Origin: a virus
Length of the DNA stretch: 31,920 bases
Direction: 5' to 3' (one strand)
IMG/VR virus record: IMGVR_UViG_3300025652_000302
Coordinates: 1-31,920 of that record
A model generated the notes under the pieces. It was given only the letters and a program-made list of their open reading frames with translations. It did not search any database and was not told the origin of the DNA. This document shows positions 8,909 through 17,328 of the stretch, one piece after another (position 1 is the stretch's first letter; the number at the start of each line of letters is the position of its first letter). A program made the position numbers and the translations under genes.

Positions 8909-9683
8909 AATGGATTTAATTTTGAAAAATCCGTCTGTTTTAAAGATTGACGTTGATGCTCTAAAAAAAATCGAATCTCGGTTGCCCGAAATCAAACGAG
9001 CTAGAAATTCAGCAGGTCGCAAAAATACGCAAACGACATCACAGTTGATGACACTGAATATTGCAGGTGATGAACCATACCGTCATCTAAGACAAATCCT
9101 AGCACAAATTGAACGAAAGACATCGGCATTGGAAGAGGTATTTTTTAAACTAAAAAAAGATGATGTACGTTTAAAAATAATACAGAAAAAGGAAGATGAA
9201 ATATCTTTGATCCGGGCCGAAGAAATCAATGCTAAAATGGAAAGAGCTAGGTTATATGTAGAAGGTGCGTTGAAAGAAATAGGGATGTACCAGGATGCAT
9301 ATGACGAAATAAGAGACTCACACAATATCCCTGAAAAATGGGATGAAAAAGATTCGGAAAAAGCAGAAATTCGGCATCATATAAAAATGGCTTTTAGAAA
9401 TTCTTTTCAGGAGATGATGTCAACAGGCATGATCGGTAGGGGATCAGCTGAGTATCTGGAGCAATTCGGAGTTCATCCCCAATCTGCAAGAAAATATCTT
9501 CATGATTATATTGTACAAAATGAAAAACTCATGGATTCAGGCAAGGAACCAACTATTGAACATTTTCATAAATTCCTTGATGCAATGGCAGATAAATTTC
9601 AGGAATCACATAAACTCTGCATGAAACGGATTGGGCTTAAAACTCTGGTCAGAGATGAGTGGTGCTATCGTGAAACCGTATAA
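8901..9683 (+). CDS. conserved phage protein of the tail fibre module, unknown function
   Basis: A 260-residue, mostly alpha-helical charged protein. It resembles hypothetical proteins I know from cyanophage and other marine phage tail regions: VDALKKIESRLPEIKRARNS, GRKNTQTTSQLMTL, PYRHLRQILAQIERK, YVEGALKEIGMYQDAYDEIRDSHNIPEKWDE and a C-terminal KRIGLKTLVRDEWCY. No enzymatic motif is seen. Likely roles are fibre assembly or attachment, inferred only from context. Either ATG 8901 (8-nt overlap) or ATG 8910 just after the upstream TAA could start it. Confidence 0.6.
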   Translation: MDKMDLILKNPSVLKIDVDALKKIESRLPEIKRARNSAGRKNTQTTSQLMTLNIAGDEPYRHLRQILAQIERKTSALEEVFFKLKKDDVRLKIIQKKEDEISLIRAEEINAKMERARLYVEGALKEIGMYQDAYDEIRDSHNIPEKWDEKDSEKAEIRHHIKMAFRNSFQEMMSTGMIGRGSAEYLEQFGVHPQSARKYLHDYIVQNEKLMDSGKEPTIEHFHKFLDAMADKFQESHKLCMKRIGLKTLVRDEWCYRETV

Positions 9684-9717
9684 TATAATAACTAGACTTT
9701 TTTAAGAAAGGATAATT

Positions 9718-10185
9718 ATGAGTTATGTAAAATTAGCCAAGAATGGAACTGTAGAACAATGGCCCTACAGGGAGGATGATCTACGAAATCAAAATAGAAA
9801 TACTTCTTTTCCAATACAAGCGATTAAAATTCAATCAGTTCGTGACATTTTTGGTATAAAAGAAATAAAAGCTGTAGAGAAACCTTCGTATACGGAATCG
9901 ACCCAGCGAGTTATTGAACAGATACCTGTTTTAGATAATGGACTTTGGACTCAAGTCTGGGAAGTGAAGGAAAAAACGAGTGCTGAAAAAACAGCAGATA
10001 ATAAATTTCAGTGGGAAAAAGTACGGAACCAACGGAACCAAAAACTACAGGAAACTGATTGGCAGATGACAAAAGCGCTTGAAACTGGAGAGGATGCATC
10101 CAATTTGCGAAATTATCGTCAAAAACTGAGGGATATTCCACAAGACCAGACAGATTCTTTTGCGATCACTTGGCCAGATTTATGA
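9718..10185 (+). CDS. tail fibre assembly chaperone-like protein
   Basis: A 155-residue protein. Its C-terminal part (WEKVRNQRNQKLQETDWQ around residues 99-116, then NLRNYRQKLRDIPQDQ and ITWP) matches the short domain typical of phage tail assembly chaperones found next to tail fibre genes. The N-terminus (VKLAKNGTVEQWPYREDDLRNQN) is a separate small beta module often seen in such proteins. AAGAAAGGA precedes ATG by 8-9 nt. The reading frame stops right after ITWPDL, but coding sense appears to continue in the +1 frame (separate entry), so this may be a frame-broken or frameshifted gene. Confidence 0.65.
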   Translation: MSYVKLAKNGTVEQWPYREDDLRNQNRNTSFPIQAIKIQSVRDIFGIKEIKAVEKPSYTESTQRVIEQIPVLDNGLWTQVWEVKEKTSAEKTADNKFQWEKVRNQRNQKLQETDWQMTKALETGEDASNLRNYRQKLRDIPQDQTDSFAITWPDL

Positions 10186-10249
10186 TCGAGGAATTGATGC
10201 TTTAAAAGCAGAACTAAAAAAGACTAAAGATAAATTTCCCAAGCCATGA
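10160..10249 (+). other. apparent +1-frame continuation of the chaperone-like gene (or tiny separate gene)
   Basis: In the +1 frame relative to the preceding gene, the DNA reads GQIYDRGIDALKAELKKTKDK then FPKP and TGA at 10247-10249. This is a well-behaved amphipathic Lys-rich helix, unlike random out-of-frame translation. The TGA overlaps the ATG of the next small gene as ATGA, the junction used for true gene ends in this genome. A two-base loss near TTATGATCG, a programmed +1 shift, or a separate mini-gene with a TTG start at 10160 would all explain it. Confidence 0.45.
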
Positions 10250-10404
10250 AAACAGTTGAAGAGATAGACCAAGAGTTAGTACAAATCCAAGAAAAGTTAA
10301 ACCAATACTCAGTAGAACAACAACGGTTATTAGGTTACAGACAAGCTCTTTTAGATTTACAGAACTCTCAGAATGCCACTACAGAAAGCCCTAGTTCCAG
10401 TTGA
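10246..10404 (+). CDS. small coiled-coil protein
   Basis: A 52-residue ORF starting ATG 10246 (overlapping TGA as ATGA) and ending TGA 10402-10404. The sequence is helical and heptad-like (VEEIDQELVQIQEKLNQYS, then EQQRLLGYRQALLDLQN) with a Ser/Thr-rich tail. The last 32 nt overlap the start of the large nozzle-like gene. Not recognised; a small tail-assembly or bundling peptide is possible. Support comes from overlap geometry and coherent heptads, not homology. Confidence 0.55.
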   Translation: MKTVEEIDQELVQIQEKLNQYSVEQQRLLGYRQALLDLQNSQNATTESPSSS

Positions 10405-13375
10405 CCTGTCTGGGTCATTAGATACCAAGACAGATGAGAAGTTAGTTCTCTCCTCCAAACTGGTAGAACTGGAGAATGCAGTCTTCACCAAGGGTAAGTC
10501 TGTGGAGAAGAGGTTTGGCTATTCTGCTCTGGGTACAGAGTTGGTGGACGGGTCCACACTTCCCACTGGAGAAGCACTCACTTCTCTTGAGGATGAACTC
10601 CTAGTCTTTGGTTCCAACAAAATTTATTCGTATGCATCAGGTCTGACCAAGTGGGTGGACCGTGGAGGGTTCAGATCGGTGGATGCAACCTCTACAGACC
10701 TCATCAGAAATGAGAATCAACAAAGTGCAGTCGATTGTGCTCTCAGTGAGAACATCATCGTCTATGCTTGGGAGGACACTTCTGGAGGAGTACGTTGCAG
10801 TGTAGTGGATTCAGACAATGGTGTAGTGGTCTTAGAAGATGCACTGGTAGATAACAATGGGAGAAGTCCCAGAGTGGTCTCACAGGGTAAGAATATCACC
10901 ATATTCTTTGCAGACACAGACACAGGTGTAGAGAAACTTGCTGCAAGACAGGTCAATGTGGAGCAACCCACAAGTCTGGGGTCTATAGTCACCATTGCAT
11001 CTGACATCAATACCACCTCATTCTTGTTCGATGTGGTCAAGTATGACACCACTATTGACTCCTGTGTGATGGCTTATGCAGACACATCAAACACAATCAA
11101 AGTCTGCTACATAGACTCTAACGGAGCCAAGGGTTCACTTTCTACAGGGTTCCCAGATCAGGTCACAATCTCTGCACAGGCAGAAGACTCTTTGACCATT
11201 ACTGCAGACAAAACTTTAGACACAGACATATATGTAGCGTTTGGTAAGAGCTCCTCTGGAACAGGTCTCAAGATCTTTCATCTCAATGAGGATCTGACCA
11301 CAGATGGTTCCACCACTTCTGCAGACTCTACCAAGATCAATCGGATCTCCATGATCCTGACCAGTTCTGCAAATCTGGAGGTCTTTTATGAGCATAATGA
11401 CTCCAATACTTATGATCATCTGGTAAACAAAAGGACTTATACTACTTCATCCAATTCAATCACTTCTGCCACAATAGTCATGAGGTCTGTAGGTTTAGTT
11501 TCCAGACCTTTCCAGTTCTCCAGTACCACCTATCTGTGGGTGATTCATGAGAGTGTTCTGCAACCCACATATTTCCTCATAGATTCATCAGGTCTGGTAC
11601 TCGCAAAGTACAAGCAGGGTTTAGCAGGAGCACATCTGACCCGTGGTGTGACCACAAGTATTCTCAATACCACATCAGGCATTTTTGAGGTTCCTGCACA
11701 GGTGCAAACCAGACTGACCAGTACAGGAAATAATGTTTACTCTTTGAAGGGGATTTCCAGACTCAAAGCAGACTTTTCAGGAAACAGAACTTTTTTGACG
11801 AAGCAGTTGGGTAAGTCACTTCTGACAGGTGGAGGATTCACCTCCTTGTATGACACCCAAGAGATTGCAGAGTTAGGATTCCACATCTTTCCTGAGAATG
11901 TGACCTGTGTTACTGCAACATCCAGTGGGTCACTGGCAGCAGGGACATACAGTTATAAGTGCATTTATGTGTTCACAGATGCAAATGGTAGGATACACAG
12001 ATCTGCACCATCCTCTGGTGTGCAACAAGCAACCACAGGGAGCACTTCCAAGAATACTCTGACTATACCCACACTTAGGATCACAGATCACAGTGCAGTG
12101 GATGTTGAGATTTACAGGACTATCGATAACGGGACTCTCTATTTTAAGGTGGGTTCTGTTTCTAATAATGAGTCTGCAGACACAGTGACTTTTGTGGATT
12201 CATCAATTACAGATGCAAACCTAATAGGTCTGGAGTCTCTTTACACCAACGGAGGAGTTCTGGACAACATAGCACCTCCTGCTCAGTCTGTTTTGGGTAC
12301 ATTTAAAAACAGGATGTTTGTGGTCTCCTCAGAGGAACCACAGGTTCTGTATTACTCCAAGCAAAGATTGGGGGATCAGGCTATTGAGTTTAATGACTCA
12401 TTCAAGATCACAGTCAATGAAGCAAAGTCCATTACGGGTATTCAACAAATGGATGAAAAACTCATTCTGTTTGAGGATAACAGGATCTTCTCTCTGACAG
12501 GCAATGGTCCTACACCAACTGGTAATAATAATGATTTCAGTGATGCACAACTCATCACTTCAGATGCAGGATGCACAGACCCCAGATCCATTGTCCTGAT
12601 ACCACAGGGGATTCTGTTTAAGTCTGCCAAGGGGATTTATCTTCTGAACCGTAGTCTGGAGACTGTGTATATAGGAGCACCCGTAGAACGCTATAACTCC
12701 AATACCATCACCTCTGCAGATTTGTTGCAGGATGTGAATCAGGTCAGGTTCCTTTGCTCTGATGGAGATACCATCTGCTATGACTACTATTACAATAAGT
12801 TTTCAGTCTTCACATCTCACAGTGGTAATGGAGCAACGGTCTGGCAGAAGACAGGCAATTATGTGTATCTCAGAACAGATGGGTCTGTGTGGGAGCAGTC
12901 CACAAGCTACACAGATAATGGTGCATTCTACCCTCTTAAACTGACTACCTCATGGCTTAAAACTGATGCAGTGCAGGGTCTCCAGAGGGTCCGTAAAGCA
13001 TTTGTTTTAGGAGAATATGCATCAGACCACATACTGAATGTTCAGGTGGGATATGACTTTGAACCATTCTACAGAGAAACCCACAGTTTTAACTATTCCC
13101 GTGACCTGTCTCTGACAAAATTTGCAGAAGAAAACCCCTTTGCATCCCAGAGATTTGCATCAGGATCTGATGGAGATCTGGCAAACGGAGTCTACCAGTT
13201 CAGGATGCATCTGGGTAAACAGAAATGTGACTGCATCCGATTCACCATCCAAGACAATGAGGATTCTGCAACCTCAAAACCTGAAGTGGGTCAATCCTAC
13301 AGTATCTCAAACCTGATGCTTGAGGTGGGACTCCGTGACACAGGCATGAAACTACCTTCCCAGAAATTAGTATGA
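10373..13375 (+). CDS. large tail nozzle / hub-like structural protein
   Basis: A 1000-residue, beta-rich protein. The N-terminus (VDLSGSLDTKTDEKLVLSSK and LENAVFTKGKSVEKRFGY) is a signature of large podovirus tail proteins that form the nozzle below the adaptor ring. Residues about 60-450 contain repeated short strands like a propeller. Residues about 510-620 look like an inserted immunoglobulin-like domain (LAAGTYSYKCIYVFTDANGR). Residues about 645-800 contain NRMFVVSSEEPQVLYYSK and a beta-propeller-like return. No membrane segment or signal peptide is present. The start overlaps the small gene above and the TGA overlaps the next ATG. Assignment rests on size, N-terminal motif and position. 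Confidence 0.65.
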   Translation: MPLQKALVPVDLSGSLDTKTDEKLVLSSKLVELENAVFTKGKSVEKRFGYSALGTELVDGSTLPTGEALTSLEDELLVFGSNKIYSYASGLTKWVDRGGFRSVDATSTDLIRNENQQSAVDCALSENIIVYAWEDTSGGVRCSVVDSDNGVVVLEDALVDNNGRSPRVVSQGKNITIFFADTDTGVEKLAARQVNVEQPTSLGSIVTIASDINTTSFLFDVVKYDTTIDSCVMAYADTSNTIKVCYIDSNGAKGSLSTGFPDQVTISAQAEDSLTITADKTLDTDIYVAFGKSSSGTGLKIFHLNEDLTTDGSTTSADSTKINRISMILTSSANLEVFYEHNDSNTYDHLVNKRTYTTSSNSITSATIVMRSVGLVSRPFQFSSTTYLWVIHESVLQPTYFLIDSSGLVLAKYKQGLAGAHLTRGVTTSILNTTSGIFEVPAQVQTRLTSTGNNVYSLKGISRLKADFSGNRTFLTKQLGKSLLTGGGFTSLYDTQEIAELGFHIFPENVTCVTATSSGSLAAGTYSYKCIYVFTDANGRIHRSAPSSGVQQATTGSTSKNTLTIPTLRITDHSAVDVEIYRTIDNGTLYFKVGSVSNNESADTVTFVDSSITDANLIGLESLYTNGGVLDNIAPPAQSVLGTFKNRMFVVSSEEPQVLYYSKQRLGDQAIEFNDSFKITVNEAKSITGIQQMDEKLILFEDNRIFSLTGNGPTPTGNNNDFSDAQLITSDAGCTDPRSIVLIPQGILFKSAKGIYLLNRSLETVYIGAPVERYNSNTITSADLLQDVNQVRFLCSDGDTICYDYYYNKFSVFTSHSGNGATVWQKTGNYVYLRTDGSVWEQSTSYTDNGAFYPLKLTTSWLKTDAVQGLQRVRKAFVLGEYASDHILNVQVGYDFEPFYRETHSFNYSRDLSLTKFAEENPFASQRFASGSDGDLANGVYQFRMHLGKQKCDCIRFTIQDNEDSATSKPEVGQSYSISNLMLEVGLRDTGMKLPSQKLV

Positions 13376-15198
13376 TGAATCAAGCAAACCCCGGTGGGTT
13401 GACAGACGATGAATTATTGAGACTTGCAAGACTCCTCCAACAAACGAGAGGTGAGGGTCTGGCATTCATCAATCAGGGTGAAGCAGAGATGCTCAAGGAT
13501 GCAGGAGGTTCAGGGCAACCGATACAGGGAACTCAAGGGTTTGGTGTAGGTGGTGGACCGATTCGGAGTTATGATAAAGAAGTATCAGATTACCAAAGTG
13601 GGTCTGGAGGACCATCAGCTTCATCTCACGATTATTCAAGTACAACAACTGAAGATTTAAGTTCTTTTAGTGAAAATACACCTTCCTATGACAACGATGG
13701 TGGTGGTTCAGACTCACAACCTGTCTACACTCCTCCACCTAAATACTATGACAAACTAGGCAGAGAATACTCCTCTCAAGCAGATGCAGATCTTGCAAAT
13801 GGCAGGATTGATACTCAGAGAACACAACTTAACACTGCATTCACGAAACTGACCACAGATCAAGAGTACGATACCTTAAAACTACAAGATCCAGATAAAT
13901 TTGCCTTTGCAGACCTCCCAGAGGATGAGGTCAGGAAGAAGTTTGATGATCAGAAGATCCTTGCCTACGAAGATTCTAAACTGCAGACCAAGAACTTCTC
14001 TGATGACATTGGTAGATCATTTCAAGAATTAGATCAGACTGCACTCCAGAACCTTACCTACGATCAGATCTCAGAGGGTGTAGGAGACTACAATAGACTC
14101 TCTGAGGATACGAGAAGGGCAATCTTTGGGTCCATGTTGCAGACTGCAGTCAGAGAAGCACGGTTCACACTGACTCCAGAGGAGGTGGATGTCTTTGCCA
14201 GAGATGCAATTACTGCCACTCCAGTAGGAGATGCAACTGCACCCACAGTTGGTGAGGTTGCTCCTGCAGAACAGGTTCAGGTTGGTGAGGTTGCAGAACC
14301 AGACAGAGTGGTTATTGGACAGATTGGAGAACTGAATCGATCTCTCATTGATGATGTAGTCGAGGGAGAAACAGAACTTGCAGAACACCTCAAGCAGAGA
14401 ATCAGAGGTGAAGCAACTTCTCCTGCGGAACTGCAACTTAAACGTGCTACAGAACAGAATCTCAAATCACTTCTTGGAGCATCTGCAGGGACTGCAGACC
14501 CTGCCAAGCTCAGACAGATCAGAAACCTCTATTCAGAAACTGCTCAAGTCCTCTCAGGACAAGCTGCAGAGTTGAGATCCAGAGAACAGATTGATGCAGA
14601 AGGACGTTTAGTTCAGATCTACAAACAACAAGGAGATCGGGAACTGCAGGTTGCAATGGTCAACTTAGAGAACAAGAAGCAGGAAGCATTTAAGCAAGCA
14701 GACTTGGATCAAGTCCGTAACCTCTCCGTTCAACAAGCAAACCTCCAGAGGGTGATCACACAGGTAAATCTGGACAGAGATGTGGAGCTTGCAAACCTTG
14801 ACACCCGGAGACAGAAAGCACTGGCACAGGGCAGGATTGATGTTGCAGTGGCACTTGCCAACTTAGAGAAGGACATCACTCTGTCAAAGTTGAACTCAGA
14901 GTTATCACTGAGGTCCAGAGCACTTGATGATGCTTTAGCCCTTGCCAATTTTCAGGGTGAAATGTCACTTGAGTCTATTGAGGTCAAGATTGATTTGGCA
15001 GAGATGGAGTTGGATGTGAAGACCAAACTTGCAGAGTTGGGATTTGACACACAAGAGAAGATTGCACAGTTAAATGCAGATACTCAGTTGGCAATCTCAA
15101 ACCTGAATGCAAGTGCAGCCAGATATGCTGCAGATTCTAAGGAAAGAGCAGCAATGATTAGTGCAGTTGCAACCATCATCTCAGGGGTATCACTGTAA
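13372..15198 (+). CDS. internal virion / ejection-type protein 1
   Basis: A 608-residue protein. The N-terminal 110 residues are Gly/Ser/Asp-rich and disordered, followed by helical segments. Residues about 390-590 form a long coiled coil with a near 11-residue rhythm of LANLE/LAELG motifs (for example VALANLEKDITLSKLNSEL). The C-terminus is a short Ala-rich hydrophobic stretch (MISAVATIISGVSL). Such proteins are packed in the capsid of podoviruses and ejected with DNA to span the envelope. ATG 13372 overlaps the preceding TGA; ATG 13375 is an alternative. Function is inferred from architecture and the run of three such genes. Confidence 0.55.
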   Translation: MMNQANPGGLTDDELLRLARLLQQTRGEGLAFINQGEAEMLKDAGGSGQPIQGTQGFGVGGGPIRSYDKEVSDYQSGSGGPSASSHDYSSTTTEDLSSFSENTPSYDNDGGGSDSQPVYTPPPKYYDKLGREYSSQADADLANGRIDTQRTQLNTAFTKLTTDQEYDTLKLQDPDKFAFADLPEDEVRKKFDDQKILAYEDSKLQTKNFSDDIGRSFQELDQTALQNLTYDQISEGVGDYNRLSEDTRRAIFGSMLQTAVREARFTLTPEEVDVFARDAITATPVGDATAPTVGEVAPAEQVQVGEVAEPDRVVIGQIGELNRSLIDDVVEGETELAEHLKQRIRGEATSPAELQLKRATEQNLKSLLGASAGTADPAKLRQIRNLYSETAQVLSGQAAELRSREQIDAEGRLVQIYKQQGDRELQVAMVNLENKKQEAFKQADLDQVRNLSVQQANLQRVITQVNLDRDVELANLDTRRQKALAQGRIDVAVALANLEKDITLSKLNSELSLRSRALDDALALANFQGEMSLESIEVKIDLAEMELDVKTKLAELGFDTQEKIAQLNADTQLAISNLNASAARYAADSKERAAMISAVATIISGVSL

Positions 15199-15207
15199 AG
15201 GAAAGAA

Positions 15208-17328
15208 ATGACTCCAGAACAAGAAGCTAAGTTAATGCAGGACCGTATTCAGGAACTGCGTTTTGTTTTAAAGAGATCCCCCACTAATGAAGAGATACAG
15301 GAGTCTATTAGTCGCAACCCTATAAATTACAAGAACGAGGGAGTTGCAGGCCTGACAGATATTGCAGTGAACCCTAACAGAACAGTTCCAAATATAGGTT
15401 TTAGAGAAGATCCGGGGGATGTTAGTAAATATGATCCCATGGAGGATGATCTGAATGATGAGATTATGAATCTTGTCCAACAAGTAGATGGTGGAGAGCA
15501 AAACGGTCTTGCACAGGCACTCAACGCAACTAAAGCAGATGATCCTGTAACAACCTTTTCCAGAAGTCCAGAAGACTTAGCAGATGAGGGTTCAGAGGTT
15601 ATGAAGTTTGACTATCTGGAAAATGGTTATCAAACAATTACACCACTCCGTCAAAATGTTGGACCTTCTGGTTCTCTGACATTTGGACCTAATGATGTCA
15701 TTACTGCAGAGACTCCTGACCAAAAACGGGACAGGATTAATCAGACTAGAAAAACAGTCTTGTCTGACCCCGGATTACCTGAAGAAAACGTCACTGCACC
15801 CAGACCTGTTTCTGAAATCTCTGACACAAGCACTGTATCAGAAAGTTTTGACTACTTATCTGCAGAAGGCATCCCTCCAGAAGATGTCACTGAGACCAAA
15901 GAAGAGGTTGAACGGAAGAACATTGCTCAAGTTATTGCTGAAAATGTTGCAGAAGTGATCACTCCAGACTCAGAAAAACAAGTAGTGGAGCAAGCAGAAG
16001 ATCCTGTGGAGTTGGCACAAAAAACCATTGCTAAGAATGAAGAGATTGCCAAGAAACAAGAGGGTAAAGAAGTCACAGATGATTTAGTGATGCCTGAAGA
16101 GGGTGTAATCACATCAGTGGATGCAGTGTCACCAGAAACTGAACAAATTGAAACACAGGTTGTTGATGGTGCTCCTGCAAAACCATTGGCTCAGACTGCA
16201 CTTAAAACCACATCAAGTCTGCCACAAGATACTGAGATGGTGCAGTTGACAGATTTGATGAATAGCTTGTCTGCAGGAGATCTTAATAAAGATATTATCG
16301 ATGCCGTTCTTGAGTCTCCGGGTTATGACATGATGTTTGAGAAAGGTATTGAGAAAGAAAAAGTTGATCTGATCAATGCAGAGATTACTGCAAACAACAA
16401 AAGACTGAGTGATGTTGCAAGTAAGAAGATCAAACCCTTCTTTGGAGAAAAAGACACAGGACGTAAAATCCTTGCTGCAATAGCTGCAGGTTTGGGTGCT
16501 TATGCATCTGCAATGACAGGGACTAAGAACTTTGCTCTGGACATCATTAATCAAGCAATAGAGACAGATCTCCTGAAACAGAAAGAGCAACTGGAAAGGG
16601 AAAGGTTATCCATCCTTGACCAGAACAAAATATTAGAGAGTAGGAAAGCAGAACTTTACACCGTTGCACAGATACAGATTAAGGATGCAATGGCGAAGGC
16701 AGGAGATGAAAGAGATAAACAGAAATTAGTAGTAGCTTTAGAACAAATTCAACAAAAAAATAAAGAAGCAAAGATTGCTTTGGGTGCAGAGATAGTTAAA
16801 GCAAATGCTACTAAAAAACAGTCTTTAAATAACAGGTATGTTCCGGGTTTTGGAGTAACTCAATACACAGATCCTACTCTTTACAGAGACATTGTAAAGG
16901 AAGCACACAAAGCAGTTAGAAGTGAAACAAAAATTAAAACACACATGGAAACTGCTAGGAATATTTTAAAAGGAAAAGATGGAAGAGGTAAATTCTTTGC
17001 TGCAATCCCATTAAGCACAGAAAGACAAAGATTACAAAGTGCTTTAGCAGAGATTGCTAATCAGTACCGTCAAAAAGAACTAGAACTTGGTACACAGTTT
17101 ACTCAATTTGAGGGTCCGTTCTTAGATAGAATTATTGACAAAGAAGTTAGATGGAAAGATTTAGCTTTTAGTAGAATTGAAAAAATGTTGAACAACTTAG
17201 AAATTGGTTTAAAAGCAAAGAGAAAAGGTCTTATGCAATCTGGTAGATTCATACCTACAAATGCAGAAGAGTCACAAACAGAACCTCAACTTAACCTTAG
17301 TCCCGGCACACAGAAAGTAAGTAACTAA
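15208..17328 (+). CDS. internal virion / ejection-type protein 2
   Basis: A 706-residue protein. The N-terminal 300 residues are acidic and low-complexity (Glu, Pro, Thr, Val). A hydrophobic patch at about residues 427-440 (ILAAIAAGLGAYASAM) could insert in a membrane. Residues about 450-540 are strongly helical and charged (LLKQKEQLERERLSILDQNK), and the C-terminal 150 residues are again helical. This combination of disordered start, hydrophobic patch and coiled coil fits an ejection protein. AAAGGAAAG precedes ATG. Its last base is shared with the next start (TAATG). No lytic transglycosylase motif was found. Confidence 0.55.
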   Translation: MTPEQEAKLMQDRIQELRFVLKRSPTNEEIQESISRNPINYKNEGVAGLTDIAVNPNRTVPNIGFREDPGDVSKYDPMEDDLNDEIMNLVQQVDGGEQNGLAQALNATKADDPVTTFSRSPEDLADEGSEVMKFDYLENGYQTITPLRQNVGPSGSLTFGPNDVITAETPDQKRDRINQTRKTVLSDPGLPEENVTAPRPVSEISDTSTVSESFDYLSAEGIPPEDVTETKEEVERKNIAQVIAENVAEVITPDSEKQVVEQAEDPVELAQKTIAKNEEIAKKQEGKEVTDDLVMPEEGVITSVDAVSPETEQIETQVVDGAPAKPLAQTALKTTSSLPQDTEMVQLTDLMNSLSAGDLNKDIIDAVLESPGYDMMFEKGIEKEKVDLINAEITANNKRLSDVASKKIKPFFGEKDTGRKILAAIAAGLGAYASAMTGTKNFALDIINQAIETDLLKQKEQLERERLSILDQNKILESRKAELYTVAQIQIKDAMAKAGDERDKQKLVVALEQIQQKNKEAKIALGAEIVKANATKKQSLNNRYVPGFGVTQYTDPTLYRDIVKEAHKAVRSETKIKTHMETARNILKGKDGRGKFFAAIPLSTERQRLQSALAEIANQYRQKELELGTQFTQFEGPFLDRIIDKEVRWKDLAFSRIEKMLNNLEIGLKAKRKGLMQSGRFIPTNAEESQTEPQLNLSPGTQKVSN

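Noticed and set aside
9679-9684. TATAAT before the tail assembly chaperone gene
   Set aside because: No acceptable -35 box at 16-18 nt upstream, and it overlaps the end of the previous gene.
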